From NCBI RefSeq assembly GCF_014279595.1, contig NZ_CP047943.1, forward strand, positions 1,920,422 through 1,984,421: a DNA stretch of 64,000 nt. The letters are read 5' to 3'. Of the stretch, positions 34,051-43,430 are shown piece by piece; the first letter of the stretch is position 1; every line of letters begins with the position of its first letter. The notes below the pieces were generated by a model. That model did no database searches. It worked only from the letters and a program-made list of their open reading frames with translations, and was not told the DNA's origin. A program made the position numbers and the translations under genes. Origin of the DNA: Synechococcus sp. RS9909 (GTDB lineage Bacteria; Cyanobacteriota; Cyanobacteriia; PCC-6307; Cyanobiaceae).

Positions 34051-34888
34051 GGATCTCGCAGCCGTCGGAGGTCACCACGATGGTGTGCTCCCACTGGGCG
34101 GAGAGGCTGCCGTCCCGGGTGACCACGGTCCAACGATCCTTGAGGGTGCGGCAGCGTTTGCTGCCTGCGTTGAGAATCGGCTCCACCGCGAGGGTCATGC
34201 CGGGCCGCAGGGTGACATTCGGCAGATCGTTGGTGCGGAAATTGAACACCGACGGTTCTTCGTGGAGATTGCGACCGACGCCATGGCCGGTGTAGTCCTC
34301 CACCACGCTGTAGCCATGCGCTTTGACGTGATCTTCCACAGCGCCGGCGATATCCAGCAGCGTGTTGCCCGCTTTGATCTGTCCCAGGCCGGCCATCAGA
34401 GACTCCTGCGCCACCCGGCTCAGGGTGCGGGCTTCTTCCGGTACGTCGCCAACGCAGATCGTGACGCAACTGTCACCGTGGTAGCCGTCGAAATAGGCAC
34501 CCGTGTCGACCTTGAGCAGATCACCCGAGCGGATGACGCGCCTGGCACTGGGGATGCCGTGCACCACCTCATCGTTGATGCTGGCGCAGATGCTCGCGGG
34601 GAAACCGTGATACCCCTTGAAGCTGGGGGTGGCTCCCATGGCGCGAATGCGACTCTCGGCGATGGCATCGAGGTCGGCGGTGGTCTGGCCTGGCTCCACG
34701 GCCGCCATGATCTCCCGGAGCACCGTGGCGACGATCTTGCTGGCCTGGGCCATGATCTTGAGTTCCCTCGCCGACTTCACTTCCACTCCACGACGCTGCT
34801 GAATGCGGGGACCGGTGGCTGTGGCTTTTGCACGGGCAGGTGCTTGCGCTCCGTTGGACGCCGCCAGAAGGTCTGCAAACAGATTCAT
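34028..34888 (-). CDS. map: Methionine aminopeptidase type I
   Basis: The 286-residue enzyme removes the initiator methionine from nascent proteins. Metal ligands are visible in [32 protein letters not shown] and the final [10 protein letters not shown]. Upstream of the core is a 40-residue Ala/Arg-rich extension ([21 protein letters not shown] in part), often seen in cyanobacterial MetAPs and perhaps binding the ribosome. The ATG at 34888 ([13 protein letters not shown]) is preferred; the earlier start at 34954 is unlikely. map lies close to rplS, hcp and gltX, matching a conserved picocyanobacterial neighbourhood. Confidence 0.94.
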   Translation of the reverse strand: MNLFADLLAASNGAQAPARAKATATGPRIQQRRGVEVKSARELKIMAQASKIVATVLREIMAAVEPGQTTADLDAIAESRIRAMGATPSFKGYHGFPASICASINDEVVHGIPSARRVIRSGDLLKVDTGAYFDGYHGDSCVTICVGDVPEEARTLSRVAQESLMAGLGQIKAGNTLLDIAGAVEDHVKAHGYSVVEDYTGHGVGRNLHEEPSVFNFRTNDLPNVTLRPGMTLAVEPILNAGSKRCRTLKDRWTVVTRDGSLSAQWEHTIVVTSDGCEILTDRGES

Positions 34889-34965
34889 CAAGACGCAGGT
34901 GGTGGGGTCTCGGCAGAGTCGCCTTGGCGTCACGCTATCAATGTCGACGACCAACGTGACTGGTG

Positions 34966-35283
34966 ATGGCCTGGCTCAAGCACGTGCGTCAGTGGCACCG
35001 CTGGCTGGCACCGTTCGTGCTGCTGCCCCTGCTGCTCACCCTCAGTTCGGGGATGGCGTATCGGCTCGCCCGCGACTGGGGTGGGGCGAGCAGGGATCAG
35101 GTGCACTGGCTGATGGCCCTGCATGAGGGGGAGTGGCTCGGCGCCGATCTGGAGCCCTTCGTGGTGCTGCTCAACGCCCTCGGCCTTCTCTGGATGCTCG
35201 TCACGGGCGCCACCCTTCTGCTTCAGAGCTGGAAGCGACAGTCGCCACCACGAGCCACCAGGGCTGGAGGCACGAAAGGGTAA
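34966..35283 (+). CDS. Small PepSY-associated-like membrane protein, 105 aa
   Basis: The protein starts [25 protein letters not shown] (in outline) and has two hydrophobic helices (about residues 13-32 and 68-87) flanking a soluble loop [19 protein letters not shown]. The HRW at the start and the LHEGxWLG loop recall PepSY-TM proteins, which are usually larger and regulate peptidases or carry heme/iron redox functions. Only one such unit is present. It lies 33 bp upstream of rplS and may be cotranscribed. Confidence 0.65.
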   Translation: MAWLKHVRQWHRWLAPFVLLPLLLTLSSGMAYRLARDWGGASRDQVHWLMALHEGEWLGADLEPFVVLLNALGLLWMLVTGATLLLQSWKRQSPPRATRAGGTKG

Positions 35284-35316
35284 GCTGGTTGTTTGGCGTG
35301 ATTACCCGGAGCTGGG

Positions 35317-35826
35317 ATGGCAGCGGACCCTAACGAGACCACCGCACAGGAGACAGCCGCCGAGGTGGCAACAGCGGCAAGCGAAGCAAGCGCGACCGCT
35401 GGAGATCAAAGCGGGGCTGAGGCCCCTGCACCGAAGGCTGAAACCCCTGCAGCAGCAGCCGTCGCCAAGCTGGGTCCTGAAGCTCTGATTCGGGAATTTG
35501 AAGCCGCGCAGCTCAAATCCGATTTACCCGATCTCTACGTCGGCGATACCGTGCGGGTCGGGGTTCGCATCAGCGAGGGCAATAAAGAACGCGTCCAGCC
35601 CTACGAGGGTGTGGTGATCGCCAAGCGTCACGGTGGCATCAACGCCACGATCACCGTGCGCCGCATCTTCCAAGGAATTGGTGTGGAGCGGGTGTTCATG
35701 TTGCATAGCCCTCAGGTGGCCTCCATCAAGGTGGAGCGCCGGGGTAAAGTGCGCAGGGCGAAGCTTTTTTATCTGCGGGAACGGGTGGGCAAGGCCACCC
35801 GCGTGAAGCAGCGCTTCGATCGCTGA
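35317..35826 (+). CDS. rplS: 50S ribosomal protein L19
   Basis: The C-terminal 115 residues are standard L19 ([30 protein letters not shown] in outline, [16 protein letters not shown], and [13 protein letters not shown]). They bridge the two ribosomal subunits near the peptidyl-transferase side. In front lies an unusual extension of about 50 residues rich in Ala, Glu and Thr ([17 protein letters not shown]), giving 169 residues instead of about 115-120. The extension is of low complexity and its function is unknown. The ATG at 35317 gives this form; an internal start cannot be excluded but none is obvious. Confidence 0.96.
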   Translation: MAADPNETTAQETAAEVATAASEASATAGDQSGAEAPAPKAETPAAAAVAKLGPEALIREFEAAQLKSDLPDLYVGDTVRVGVRISEGNKERVQPYEGVVIAKRHGGINATITVRRIFQGIGVERVFMLHSPQVASIKVERRGKVRRAKLFYLRERVGKATRVKQRFDR

Positions 35827-35888
35827 GGTTTCGGCCTCGTTCAATCCAGTGCCATCACCTCGATGATGGTCGAGGGGTCCATCGCCTT

Positions 35889-35961
35889 GCGCCGTTAGTT
35901 CAGTTGGTAGAACGCAGGTCTCCAAAACCTGATGTCGGGGGTTCGAGTCCTCCACGGCGCG
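35889..35961 (+). tRNA. tRNA-Trp (anticodon CCA)
   Basis: A full cloverleaf can be drawn: acceptor stem GCGCCGT/ACGGCGC with discriminator G35961, D arm AGTTCAGTTGGTAGAAC, anticodon stem CAGGT/ACCTG with loop CTCCAAA (anticodon CCA), and T arm with GGTTCGAGTCC. The 3' CCA is not encoded (TCC follows). Lies between rplS and hcp. Confidence 0.97.
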
Positions 35962-35997
35962 TCCGATGCCCCCTCATGCAGTTTCCCGGTTTTGAGC

Positions 35998-36186
35998 ATG
36001 GAGTTGGATCTTCAACCTGGTGATGTCGTCAAGGTGCTCGAGTCAGCCGCCCTCGGCTGGGTTCGTGCCCGTGTGATCCGTGTCAAATCCGGAGGTCGCG
36101 TGGTGGTGCAAAGCGACCAAGGTCGTGAGTTCACAGCCCGTGGCAATCAGGTGCGTTTGATTGAACCGGCAGGATTTCGTCCCTGA
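35998..36186 (+). CDS. hcp: Hyperconserved picocyanobacterial protein (Hcp), 62 aa
   Basis: The 62-residue protein MELDLQPGDVVKVLESAALG... reads as a compact SH3-like beta barrel with alternating basic and hydrophobic residues (WVRARVIRVKSGGRVVV). Its exact length and its location between rplS/tRNA-Trp and tRNA-Asp/gltX match the picocyanobacterial protein called hyperconserved in the literature, as far as I remember. Its function is unknown; the fold and basic surface suggest nucleic-acid or ribosome binding. The ATG at 35998 sits 36 bp after tRNA-Trp. A hairpin terminator follows at 36214. Confidence 0.85.
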   Translation: MELDLQPGDVVKVLESAALGWVRARVIRVKSGGRVVVQSDQGREFTARGNQVRLIEPAGFRP

Positions 36187-36213
36187 GATTCCGGTTGAGC
36201 GTCATTGCGATCC

Positions 36214-36242
36214 ATCCTGCTCTTGTCGGGCAGGATTTTTTA
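36214..36242 (+). terminator. Rho-independent terminator after hcp
   Basis: Inverted repeat ATCCTGC/GCAGGAT (7 bp) with a 9-nt loop is followed directly by a run of T (TTTTTAT). It lies 28 bp after the hcp stop and closes the rplS-tRNA-Trp-hcp transcript. Confidence 0.85.
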
Positions 36243-36511
36243 TGCCGAGGTGTGGGCTGTCGCGACCTGGGCCAAGCGGCACCAGGCCCGCATGCCGTTC
36301 CGACAGGTCCCGGTCGTAGTTCAGCGGCGTCAAGCCGCGCCAGAGTGCAAGGCCCAGACAGTTGGCGTAGGTCAGCGTCACCTGGTCCTGCGTACCGGCG
36401 CCGCCCAGCCCATCAGTTGACGGAGGGCAGGGCGGAGGTTGATACTACTTTGGTCGCGCAGGCGACACAGGTCAGCTGCTCAAAGCCAGACGCTTTGCTG
36501 TTGGTCAGCCT
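36243..36511. other. Intergenic stretch between hcp terminator and tRNA-Asp
   Basis: About 270 bp without a convincing gene. On the minus strand a 59-codon frame (GTG at 36381 to stop at 36202) has balanced codon use (LALWRGLTPLNYDRDLSER within it), but it would run through the hcp terminator and I do not recognise it. No promoter for tRNA-Asp could be singled out. Confidence 0.4.
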
Positions 36512-36585
36512 GGGACCGTAGTTCAATTGGTTAGAGCACCGCCCTGTCACGGCGGAAGTTGCGGGTTCGAGCCCCGTCGGTCCCG
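36512..36585 (+). tRNA. tRNA-Asp (anticodon GTC)
   Basis: Acceptor stem GGGACCG/CGGTCCC with discriminator G36585, D arm with AATTGGTTAGAG, anticodon stem CCGCC/GGCGG around loop CTGTCAC (anticodon GTC) and T arm GGGTTCGAGCCC. CCA is not encoded. It lies 20 bp upstream of gltX; in picocyanobacteria this tRNA-synthetase pairing is common. Confidence 0.97.
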
Positions 36586-36605
36586 TTCCAGTTCCCACTC
36601 CAGCC

Positions 36606-38042
36606 GTGTCGGTTCGCGTTCGCCTCGCCCCGAGTCCGACAGGAACCCTGCACATCGGCACGGCCCGTACGGCCGTCTTCAACTGGCTCTTTGCCAGGCG
36701 CATGGGTGGAGCCTTCCTACTGCGCATTGAGGACACCGATCGGGAACGATCGAAACCGGAATTCACCGCCAACATCCTCGAGGGGCTGCGCTGGCTGGGT
36801 CTCGCTTGGGATGAAGAACCGGTGGTGCAGAGCGAACGACTGGATGCACACCGGGAAGCGATCCAGACCCTGCTCGACCGCGGCCTGGCCTATCGCTGTT
36901 ACACCAGCGAGGACGAACTCAACGCCCTGCGCGATCAACAACGCGCCTCGGGCCAGGCCCCCCGTTATGACAACCGTCACCGCGATCTGAGTCCTGAGCA
37001 GGAGGCCGCCTTCCAGGCGGAGGGGCGTACGGCGGTGATCCGCTTCCGCATCGACGATCAGGCAAGCATCACCTGGTCTGACATGGTGCGCGGTGCCATG
37101 CGCTGGAGTGGTTCCGATCTGGGTGGCGACATGGTGATCGCCCGCCGGGCCGCCGCTGATGCCATCGGCGACCCCCTCTACAACCTGGTGGTGGTGGTGG
37201 ACGATGCGGCCATGGCCATCACCCACGTGATCCGCGGCGAAGACCACATCGCCAACACGGCCAAGCAACTGCTGCTCTACGAAGCCCTCGGCCTCAGCGC
37301 ACCCCAGTTCGCCCATACCCCCCTGATCCTCAATGCCGAGGGGCGCAAACTCTCCAAACGTGATGGCGTCACCTCGATCAGCGACTTTCGCGCCATGGGC
37401 TACACCGCCGAAGCGCTCGCCAACTACATGACCCTGCTCGGCTGGTCGGTGCCCGAGGGGATGGAGGAGCGCTTCAGCCTCACCGAAGCGGCTGCCGCGT
37501 TCAGCTTTGAGCGGGTGAACAAGGCCGGCGCCCGTTTCGACTGGGACAAACTCAACTGGCTGAACGCCCAGGTCTTGCACGGCTGGGATGCCGAGCAGCT
37601 GCTGATGGCACTCCAGCCCCTCTGGCAGCAGGAAGGCTGGAGCCTGCCTGGCGACGACGGCAGCTGGGGCAGGGACCTGGCCACTCTGCTGGGTCCTTCC
37701 CTCACCCTGGTGAATGATGGCGTGGAGCAGGCGCGCCCGTTCTTCGAGGAACCGGCGCTGGAAAGCGATGGTCTGCAGCAACTGGACCAGGACGGTGCCA
37801 GGGCGGCCCTTCAGGCCCTGAACAGCCTGCTGGAGTCTTCTCCCTGGGATGGCACCGATAACGGGCGCGGCCAGGAGCTGCTGAAACAGGCGGTGGAGCA
37901 GGCCGGTGTGAAAAAGGGGCTGATGATGAAAAGTCTTCGTGCCGCCCTGCTCGGTCGCCTGCAGGGGCCAGACCTGATGACCACCTGGGGCCTACTGGCT
38001 CGAATCGGCCACGACCGGCAACGGATCCACCGCTGTTGCTGA
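36606..38042 (+). CDS. gltX: Glutamyl-tRNA synthetase
   Basis: The 478-residue class I synthetase charges tRNA-Glu, which in cyanobacteria also feeds tetrapyrrole synthesis. The HIGH-type motif is [12 protein letters not shown] (residues 9-20) and the KMSKS-type motif is KLSKRDG near 248. [11 protein letters not shown] and IRGEDHI blocks are also present. A GTG start at 36606 gives [13 protein letters not shown]. The last 51 bp overlap the end of the convergent antiporter gene. hemL at 26085 acts two steps later in the same route. Confidence 0.96.
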   Translation: MSVRVRLAPSPTGTLHIGTARTAVFNWLFARRMGGAFLLRIEDTDRERSKPEFTANILEGLRWLGLAWDEEPVVQSERLDAHREAIQTLLDRGLAYRCYTSEDELNALRDQQRASGQAPRYDNRHRDLSPEQEAAFQAEGRTAVIRFRIDDQASITWSDMVRGAMRWSGSDLGGDMVIARRAAADAIGDPLYNLVVVVDDAAMAITHVIRGEDHIANTAKQLLLYEALGLSAPQFAHTPLILNAEGRKLSKRDGVTSISDFRAMGYTAEALANYMTLLGWSVPEGMEERFSLTEAAAAFSFERVNKAGARFDWDKLNWLNAQVLHGWDAEQLLMALQPLWQQEGWSLPGDDGSWGRDLATLLGPSLTLVNDGVEQARPFFEEPALESDGLQQLDQDGARAALQALNSLLESSPWDGTDNGRGQELLKQAVEQAGVKKGLMMKSLRAALLGRLQGPDLMTTWGLLARIGHDRQRIHRCC

Positions 38043-39278
38043 TCCGTCAGGCGCCTCCCCAGCCCCTGGGGCGTCATCGCCCTCGTCGGCAGCAATCAAA
38101 CCGAGCCAGTGAGCCAGAGGCTGGGCCGTCAATCCCTGCAGGCCCACCGTCATCAAAATCGTGAGAAACACCAGGCCCTGAAGGCGGCCCGCCCCAAGCA
38201 CACCCGCCTGCTCCAGACGAATCGCGAACAGCGAAGCCACCGCAGCGGTGACGATGCCCCGTGGCGCCAACCAACCGAGAAACAGGCGCTGACGCCAGTC
38301 CAGGGGCAAGCCGATCGTGGCGACACTCACCGCCACCGGTCGCACGAACACCATCAGCACCAACACACAACTGATCCCACCCCAACCGAGCGGACTCAGT
38401 TCCGCCCAGGACACATCGGCCGCCAGCAGGGGGAAGAGCATGGTGATCGCCAGTCGAGCCAGTTCCCTGATCAGTTCATCCAGCTGCGCCGCATCAGTGG
38501 AGGGGCGACGACCCACCACCACGCCAGCTGCCACCGACGCCGGCAACCCCGACTCGGGCAACAACCACTCACAGGCGCCGAACATCAGGAACAACACCCC
38601 GAGGGTGAGCTGCAAGCGCAACCCGACCGATGGATCGGCCTTGAGGCGTCGCAGGGCCTCGGAAAGCAGCCAGCCGCAGGCCAGGCCGATCAGCACCCCG
38701 CCGCCGAGGCGCGAGAGCAGACCGATCGCCAGACCCCGCCAGCCATGCAGATCGCCCAGCAGCAATTCGAGCAGCAATAACGCGAGCACCGCCCCCACAG
38801 GCTCCAGCACCAGCCCCTCCGCTTCCAGCACATCCCCCAGCGGTGGGGCCAGACGGATCTGCTGCACCAGAGGGGTGACCACCGTGGGCCCTGTCGCGAG
38901 CACGATCGCGCTGTACACCGCCGCCACCGACCAGCCCAGCCCAGCAAGCCAATGGGCCGCCAACAGACCGGCGGCGAGAGACAGCAACAACCGGATCAAC
39001 AAGATCCGCAGCACCGTCGCCTTGATCGTGTCACCCGGTAAGCGCAGATTCAGGCCACCGTCGAAGAGCACCAGGCTCACGAGCAACCCCACCACCGTCT
39101 CCAGGCCCTGGCCGAGATCCAGGGGCTCCACCAGGCCCAGGCCGGAGCGACCGATCAACAAGCCCGCCAGAAGCAGCAGCACCACCCCCGGCAAACCGGA
39201 CAAGGCCGCCAGCAAACGCGCACTGGCGCCGGCAAACACGGTGACGCCCCAGAGCAGTCCCAGCCGCTCAGGTGTCAT
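37992..39278 (-). CDS. Cation:proton antiporter (NhaP-like, CPA1)
   Basis: The 428-residue protein has about 12 membrane helices. Hallmarks are [13 protein letters not shown] (helix 3), a conserved acidic helix end in [13 protein letters not shown], and [16 protein letters not shown] near residue 335. It probably exchanges Na+ or K+ for protons at the plasma membrane. The C-terminus is a short acidic tail ([17 protein letters not shown]). It overlaps the upstream 81-residue gene by 11 bp and the convergent gltX by 51 bp. Confidence 0.9.
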   Translation of the reverse strand: MTPERLGLLWGVTVFAGASARLLAALSGLPGVVLLLLAGLLIGRSGLGLVEPLDLGQGLETVVGLLVSLVLFDGGLNLRLPGDTIKATVLRILLIRLLLSLAAGLLAAHWLAGLGWSVAAVYSAIVLATGPTVVTPLVQQIRLAPPLGDVLEAEGLVLEPVGAVLALLLLELLLGDLHGWRGLAIGLLSRLGGGVLIGLACGWLLSEALRRLKADPSVGLRLQLTLGVLFLMFGACEWLLPESGLPASVAAGVVVGRRPSTDAAQLDELIRELARLAITMLFPLLAADVSWAELSPLGWGGISCVLVLMVFVRPVAVSVATIGLPLDWRQRLFLGWLAPRGIVTAAVASLFAIRLEQAGVLGAGRLQGLVFLTILMTVGLQGLTAQPLAHWLGLIAADEGDDAPGAGEAPDGSATAVDPLPVVADSSQ

Positions 39279-39513
39279 CGAGGGACGCGAATTGAGGTTC
39301 CACGCGCAAACCGGTCACCGCATCGGGCCGCACCACCAGATATTCCCCATCCAGTTCACCGAGGGGAACGTTGATGAAACCGCCCTGGCTCGGCGCATTG
39401 ACCAATCCCTGATACCACTGCTGGAACTGATCCAATGTGGAGAAATGCACCAGTTCCGTCTGTCCGCCCACCAGATGGAGCGACACGGCATAGCGGCGGG
39501 GTTGGCGAGTCAT
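39268..39513 (-). CDS. Conserved hypothetical protein, 81 aa
   Basis: A small soluble protein starting MTRQPRRYAVSLHLVGGQTE with a mixed alpha/beta pattern (LVHFSTLDQFQQWYQGL, INVPLGELDGEYLVVRPD). No family recognised. It overlaps the antiporter gene start by 11 bp and follows wecB by 60 bp, suggesting a wecB-orf-antiporter transcript. Confidence 0.65.
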   Translation of the reverse strand: MTRQPRRYAVSLHLVGGQTELVHFSTLDQFQQWYQGLVNAPSQGGFINVPLGELDGEYLVVRPDAVTGLRVEPQFASLDDT

Positions 39514-39573
39514 GGGCGAACCGTACCTCCCGGGGGCATCCCGTCAGGATGACGGTTCAAGGCGGCCGTGTCT

Positions 39574-40686
39574 TCAGGCCTCCAGCAGGGCCAGTGATGC
39601 CTCCAGGATCCGCTGACTGGCCTGGCCATCACCAAAGGGATTCACGGCGCGCGCCATGACGTCATAGGCCTGGGGGTCATCCAACAGGCGCGAGGCCTCG
39701 GCTGCGATGGTGGCGGGGTCGGTGCCGACCAAACGGGCGGTTCCCGCATCAACCGCCTCGGGCCGCTCCGTCGTCCGTCGCAACACGAGCACGGGTTTCC
39801 CGAGGGCGGGCGCCTCTTCCTGCAGGCCGCCGGAGTCGGTGAGCAAGAGGGTGCACCCCTTCATCGCCGCCACGAGGCGGTCGTAATCCAGGGGCTCGGT
39901 GAGCACAACCCGGGGGTGGTCGCCCAGCAAGGCCTGCAGGGGTTCGCGCACGGTGGGATTGCGGTGCAGGGGCAGCAGCAGAGCGGTGTCGGGATGGGAG
40001 TCGAGCACCCGCAGCATGCCTTCGGCGATCAGGGCCAGACGCTCACCCCAGTTCTCACGCCGATGCACCGTGGCCAGAATCACCCTCTGCCCCGACCAAT
40101 CGAGGGGCAGATCCGTGAGCGGTGCCGCCTGTTCCGCCATATGCAGCAGGGCATCAATCACCGTGTTGCCGGTGACCATCACCCGGCCCACCACACCCGA
40201 CGCCTGAAGATTGGCCTCCGAGCGGGCGGTTGGAGCGAAATGCAGCTGGGCAATCTGGGAGATGAGGCGGCGGTTGGCCTCCTCCGGGAAGGGGTCATAG
40301 AGGTTGTCGGTGCGCAGACCGGCCTCCACATGGCCCACGGGAATCTGCTCGTAGAACGCCGCCAGAGCGGCGGCGAAGGCCGTGGTGGTGTCTCCCTGCA
40401 CCAGCACCAGAGAGGGCGGGAAGGCCTGAAAGTCGTCACGCAAGCCCTGGAGCGCAGCACAGGTGACATGCGTGAGGGTCTGGCGCGGGGCCATCAGGTT
40501 GAGATCCTGATCAGCGCGGAGCCCGAACAACTGCATCACCTGCTGCACCATCTCCCGATGCTGCCCGGTGAGCACCACACGGGTCTGCAACCGATCACTG
40601 GCCTGGAAGGCCTGAATCACCGGTGCCAGCTTGATGGCCTCCGGTCGCGTTCCCAGAACGATCGTGACCCGCGGCTGGCCAGACAT
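39574..40686 (-). CDS. wecB: UDP-N-acetylglucosamine 2-epimerase
   Basis: The 370-residue enzyme interconverts UDP-GlcNAc and UDP-ManNAc for cell-surface polysaccharides. Conserved blocks are GTRPEAIKLAPVI at the start, HVEAGLRT near residue 118, ATVHRRENWG near 205 and DSGGLQEEAPALGKPVLVLRRTTERPEA (in outline) near 285. Length is normal. nanE at 61195, acting on ManNAc-6-phosphate, also lies in this window but far away. Confidence 0.95.
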   Translation of the reverse strand: MSGQPRVTIVLGTRPEAIKLAPVIQAFQASDRLQTRVVLTGQHREMVQQVMQLFGLRADQDLNLMAPRQTLTHVTCAALQGLRDDFQAFPPSLVLVQGDTTTAFAAALAAFYEQIPVGHVEAGLRTDNLYDPFPEEANRRLISQIAQLHFAPTARSEANLQASGVVGRVMVTGNTVIDALLHMAEQAAPLTDLPLDWSGQRVILATVHRRENWGERLALIAEGMLRVLDSHPDTALLLPLHRNPTVREPLQALLGDHPRVVLTEPLDYDRLVAAMKGCTLLLTDSGGLQEEAPALGKPVLVLRRTTERPEAVDAGTARLVGTDPATIAAEASRLLDDPQAYDVMARAVNPFGDGQASQRILEASLALLEA

Positions 40687-40877
40687 ACAGCGAGAGGCGG
40701 CTGATCTGGCCGGATCCTAGGGGTGATCTCGTCGCGCCCCCTCGATCACCCTTGCCAGATCCCCACCTGCAGCGAAGCTGATGAAGTGCCGCCTGCCGTC
40801 GCCCTTTGACCGATTCGGTTCTGCCGCCGGGATTGGCCCGGTCGCTCCCCACAGCCCGCCGCCCGGAGTCCACGCCC

Positions 40878-41987
40878 ATGCCCACGCCGGTGGGCAGTAG
40901 TCCCGCGCCAGAGACCGGCAGCGCCCCCTCGTTGCAGGAGATTGTGAAATGCGCCCACGAGCGAGGCCATTCCGATGTGCATCTGGGGGTGGGGGAGAAG
41001 CCCCGCTTCCGGGCCCGCGGCGAGATGGTCCTCACCGACTGGCCCTGCACCGACAGGGCCGTGTTCCAGGGCTGGCTCCGCGAAATCCTCACGCCCCATC
41101 AGATCGATTCGTTTCAACGCAGCAAGGAATTCGATGGCTCCCACGCCTTTCCCTTCGTGCGGGTGCGCATCAATCTGCTCGACAGCCTCCACGGGCCGGC
41201 GATGGTGCTGCGCCTGATTCCCAAGACGATCCTCAGCCTGGATGATCTGCAACTGCCACCGGTGCTGCGGGAGCTGGCATCGCGGCCGAAGGGCCTGGTG
41301 CTGGTGACTGGCCCGACCGGATCCGGCAAGAGCACCACCCTGGCCGCCATGATCGATTGGATTAATCGGAACCAGGCCCGACACATCCTCACGATTGAAG
41401 ACCCGGTGGAATTCGTGCACGGGAGTCAACGCTCTCTGGTCCGCCACAGGGAGGTTGGACAGCACACACTGAAATTTCACAATGCCCTGCGGGCAGCTCT
41501 ACGAGAGGACCCCGATGTGATTCTCGTGGGAGAAATTCGCGATCGGGAGACGCTGAGCACGGCCATGGAAGCCTCCCAGACCGGTCACCTGGTGTTCGGG
41601 ACTCTGCACACCACTTCAGCCGTGAAAACGGTGGAGCGGGTGCTCGGCATGTATGACCCCGACGAGCAGGACAGCGTGCGTCGCGGGTTCTCCGAAGCGC
41701 TGCTGGGGGTGATCGCCCAGGGATTGATCCGCACCACTGACGGCCAACGTGCTGCGTATCACGACATCCTGATCAATTCCGATGCTTGCCGTGACTACAT
41801 CCAGCGGGGGGATCTCGATGAGGTGGAAGAGATCATGAGCCGCAGTGGCTTCGAGGGCATGATCACCCTCAACCAATCCTTGCAGACCCTGGTGGAAGCG
41901 GGCCGGGTGGAAGCGGATCAGGCCGTCGCTGTGAGCCTGAAGCCGAATGAGCTGGCCCAGACCCTGCGCGGGCGGAATGGGACGTGA
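40878..41987 (+). CDS. pilT: PilT-type type IV pilus retraction ATPase
   Basis: The 369-residue ATPase contains Walker A GPTGSGKSTT near residue 145, an Asp box, Walker B DVILVGEIRD near 212 and the His box GHLVFGTLHTTSA near 235. PilT drives retraction of type IV pili. The ATG at 40878 (MPTPVGSSPAPETG) is preferred; a TTG at 40806 would add 24 residues. It is divergent from wecB, with about 190 bp between them. No other pil genes are in the window. Confidence 0.9.
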   Translation: MPTPVGSSPAPETGSAPSLQEIVKCAHERGHSDVHLGVGEKPRFRARGEMVLTDWPCTDRAVFQGWLREILTPHQIDSFQRSKEFDGSHAFPFVRVRINLLDSLHGPAMVLRLIPKTILSLDDLQLPPVLRELASRPKGLVLVTGPTGSGKSTTLAAMIDWINRNQARHILTIEDPVEFVHGSQRSLVRHREVGQHTLKFHNALRAALREDPDVILVGEIRDRETLSTAMEASQTGHLVFGTLHTTSAVKTVERVLGMYDPDEQDSVRRGFSEALLGVIAQGLIRTTDGQRAAYHDILINSDACRDYIQRGDLDEVEEIMSRSGFEGMITLNQSLQTLVEAGRVEADQAVAVSLKPNELAQTLRGRNGT

Positions 41988-42002
41988 CGAGGACCGCCTG
42001 AA

Positions 42003-42227
42003 TCAGGAAGGGCTGTCACCGAAGAGGCGCACCAGGAGCAGGGTGGCGAGACCCACGGAGAGACCCAGCATCGCCAGGCGTCCATTCCAGATTTCCGCCT
42101 GGGGGGTGAAGCCGCGCCTCCAGGCATTCAGTTCACCACTTGCAACCGGTTGCCGCGCTGCACGCTGCGAACCGGACTCAGAAGACGTGGCCGCAGCAGC
42201 GGTTGTGGTTCCCGATTCGGAGGCCAT
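42003..42227 (-). CDS. High-light-inducible protein (HLIP), 74 aa
   Basis: The C-terminal half carries the HLIP helix with E-I-W-N-G-R-L-A-M-L-G-L (residues about 50-61), the chlorophyll-binding signature, followed by a hydrophobic end VGLATLLLVRLF. The N-terminal half is Ala/Ser/Thr-rich and polar. The ATG at 42227 gives 74 residues; an upstream start at 42320 would fall inside the tsaD gene end. It ends 16 bp from the convergent pilT stop. Confidence 0.92.
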   Translation of the reverse strand: MASESGTTTAAAATSSESGSQRAARQPVASGELNAWRRGFTPQAEIWNGRLAMLGLSVGLATLLLVRLFGDSPS

Positions 42228-42268
42228 GCCGTTGCGACAGAAGAATTTCAATTCTAAGAATTTCAACC

Positions 42269-43354
42269 TCAGAACGGTGCCACGGTCGACACCAAAGCCT
42301 CGGCCTGCTCCAGGGGCCAACGGGCTGACACTCCAAGGCGAAGCGAACTGAAGCCCTGCGCCCCTCGGAGACGCTGCAGTGCAGCCGCACCCACCATGGC
42401 GGCATTATCGGTGCAGAATTCCAAGGGTGCGATCTGAACCTGCACCCCGCAGGCGGCGGCCCGCTGGCTCATTTCTCGGCGCAAGCGGAGATTGGCTGCC
42501 ACGCCACCCACAAGCACCAAGTGGTGCAGCCCCGCATCCCGGCAGCAGCGCAGGCTCCGCTCCACCAGCACATCCGCCACCACCTGCTCAAAACTGGCGG
42601 CAAGATCGGCCCAGACGGCGGCTGCCGCATCGCCATCCACCAGCTCGGCCTTGCAGGCATCCACCTGGCGCAACATCGCTGTTTTCAAGCCACTGAACGA
42701 GAAGTCGTAGGGGTGGAAGCCCCCCTCCCGCCGCGACACCCGCCCCTTCGGCAGGGAGAACCGGGAGGCATCACCCTGGGCCGCCAGGGCCTGAATCGCC
42801 GGACCGCCCGGGTAAGGGAGGCCAAGCAGCCTTGCCACTTTGTCGAACGCCTCTCCCGCCGCGTCGTCGTGGCTGCGCCCAAGCCGGGTCATCGCACCAT
42901 CCGCCGCCACCTGGATCAGCTCCGTGTGTCCGCCGCTGACGAGAAGCACCAGGTAAGGAGGCGTTGGAGGGGTGGCGCCCAACAGCACCGAGGCGAGATG
43001 TCCCTCCAGGTGGTGCACCCCCAGAAAGGGCTTGCCATGCAGTGCCGCCAGGGTGCGGGCGCTCACCGAACCCACCATCAGAGCGCCCACCAGGCCAGGC
43101 GCCACGGTGGCGGCCACGGCATCAAGCGCATCGATTCCAAGCCCGGAGTGTTCGAGAACCTCATCCACCAGCGTGGGCAACGCCTCCACATGGCGGCGGG
43201 AGGCGATCTCCGGCACAACCCCACCCCACTGGGCATGCTCCTCCACCTGAGAAGCGATGCGGTGAGCGAGCACCTCAAGGCGGCTGCCGTTCTGCCGCAC
43301 GACGGCCGCCGCCGACTCGTCACAACTTGTTTCGAGCGCCAGCACTGTCGGCAT
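42269..43354 (-). CDS. tsaD: tRNA N6-threonylcarbamoyladenosine transferase TsaD
   Basis: The 361-residue enzyme adds the threonylcarbamoyl group to A37 of ANN-decoding tRNAs. It starts [19 protein letters not shown], has the metal site VHHLEGH near residue 113-119, then [10 protein letters not shown], and a later DNAAMVGAA block near the C-terminus. All TsaD hallmarks are present. Lies 41 bp upstream of the HLIP gene on the same strand. Confidence 0.96.
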   Translation of the reverse strand: MPTVLALETSCDESAAAVVRQNGSRLEVLAHRIASQVEEHAQWGGVVPEIASRRHVEALPTLVDEVLEHSGLGIDALDAVAATVAPGLVGALMVGSVSARTLAALHGKPFLGVHHLEGHLASVLLGATPPTPPYLVLLVSGGHTELIQVAADGAMTRLGRSHDDAAGEAFDKVARLLGLPYPGGPAIQALAAQGDASRFSLPKGRVSRREGGFHPYDFSFSGLKTAMLRQVDACKAELVDGDAAAAVWADLAASFEQVVADVLVERSLRCCRDAGLHHLVLVGGVAANLRLRREMSQRAAACGVQVQIAPLEFCTDNAAMVGAAALQRLRGAQGFSSLRLGVSARWPLEQAEALVSTVAPF

Positions 43355-43430
43355 CGCTTTCCACAGCCTCCCCTACTGTCCGTTTGTGACATCCTGCCGT
43401 CCGGGGCAGGCCTAATCAGGAATCGATCCG

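Noticed and set aside
35858-35875. Hairpin CCTCGA/TCGAGG between rplS and tRNA-Trp
   Set aside because: Only a 6-bp stem with no T-tract. Too weak to call a terminator, and the downstream tRNA and hcp seem cotranscribed.
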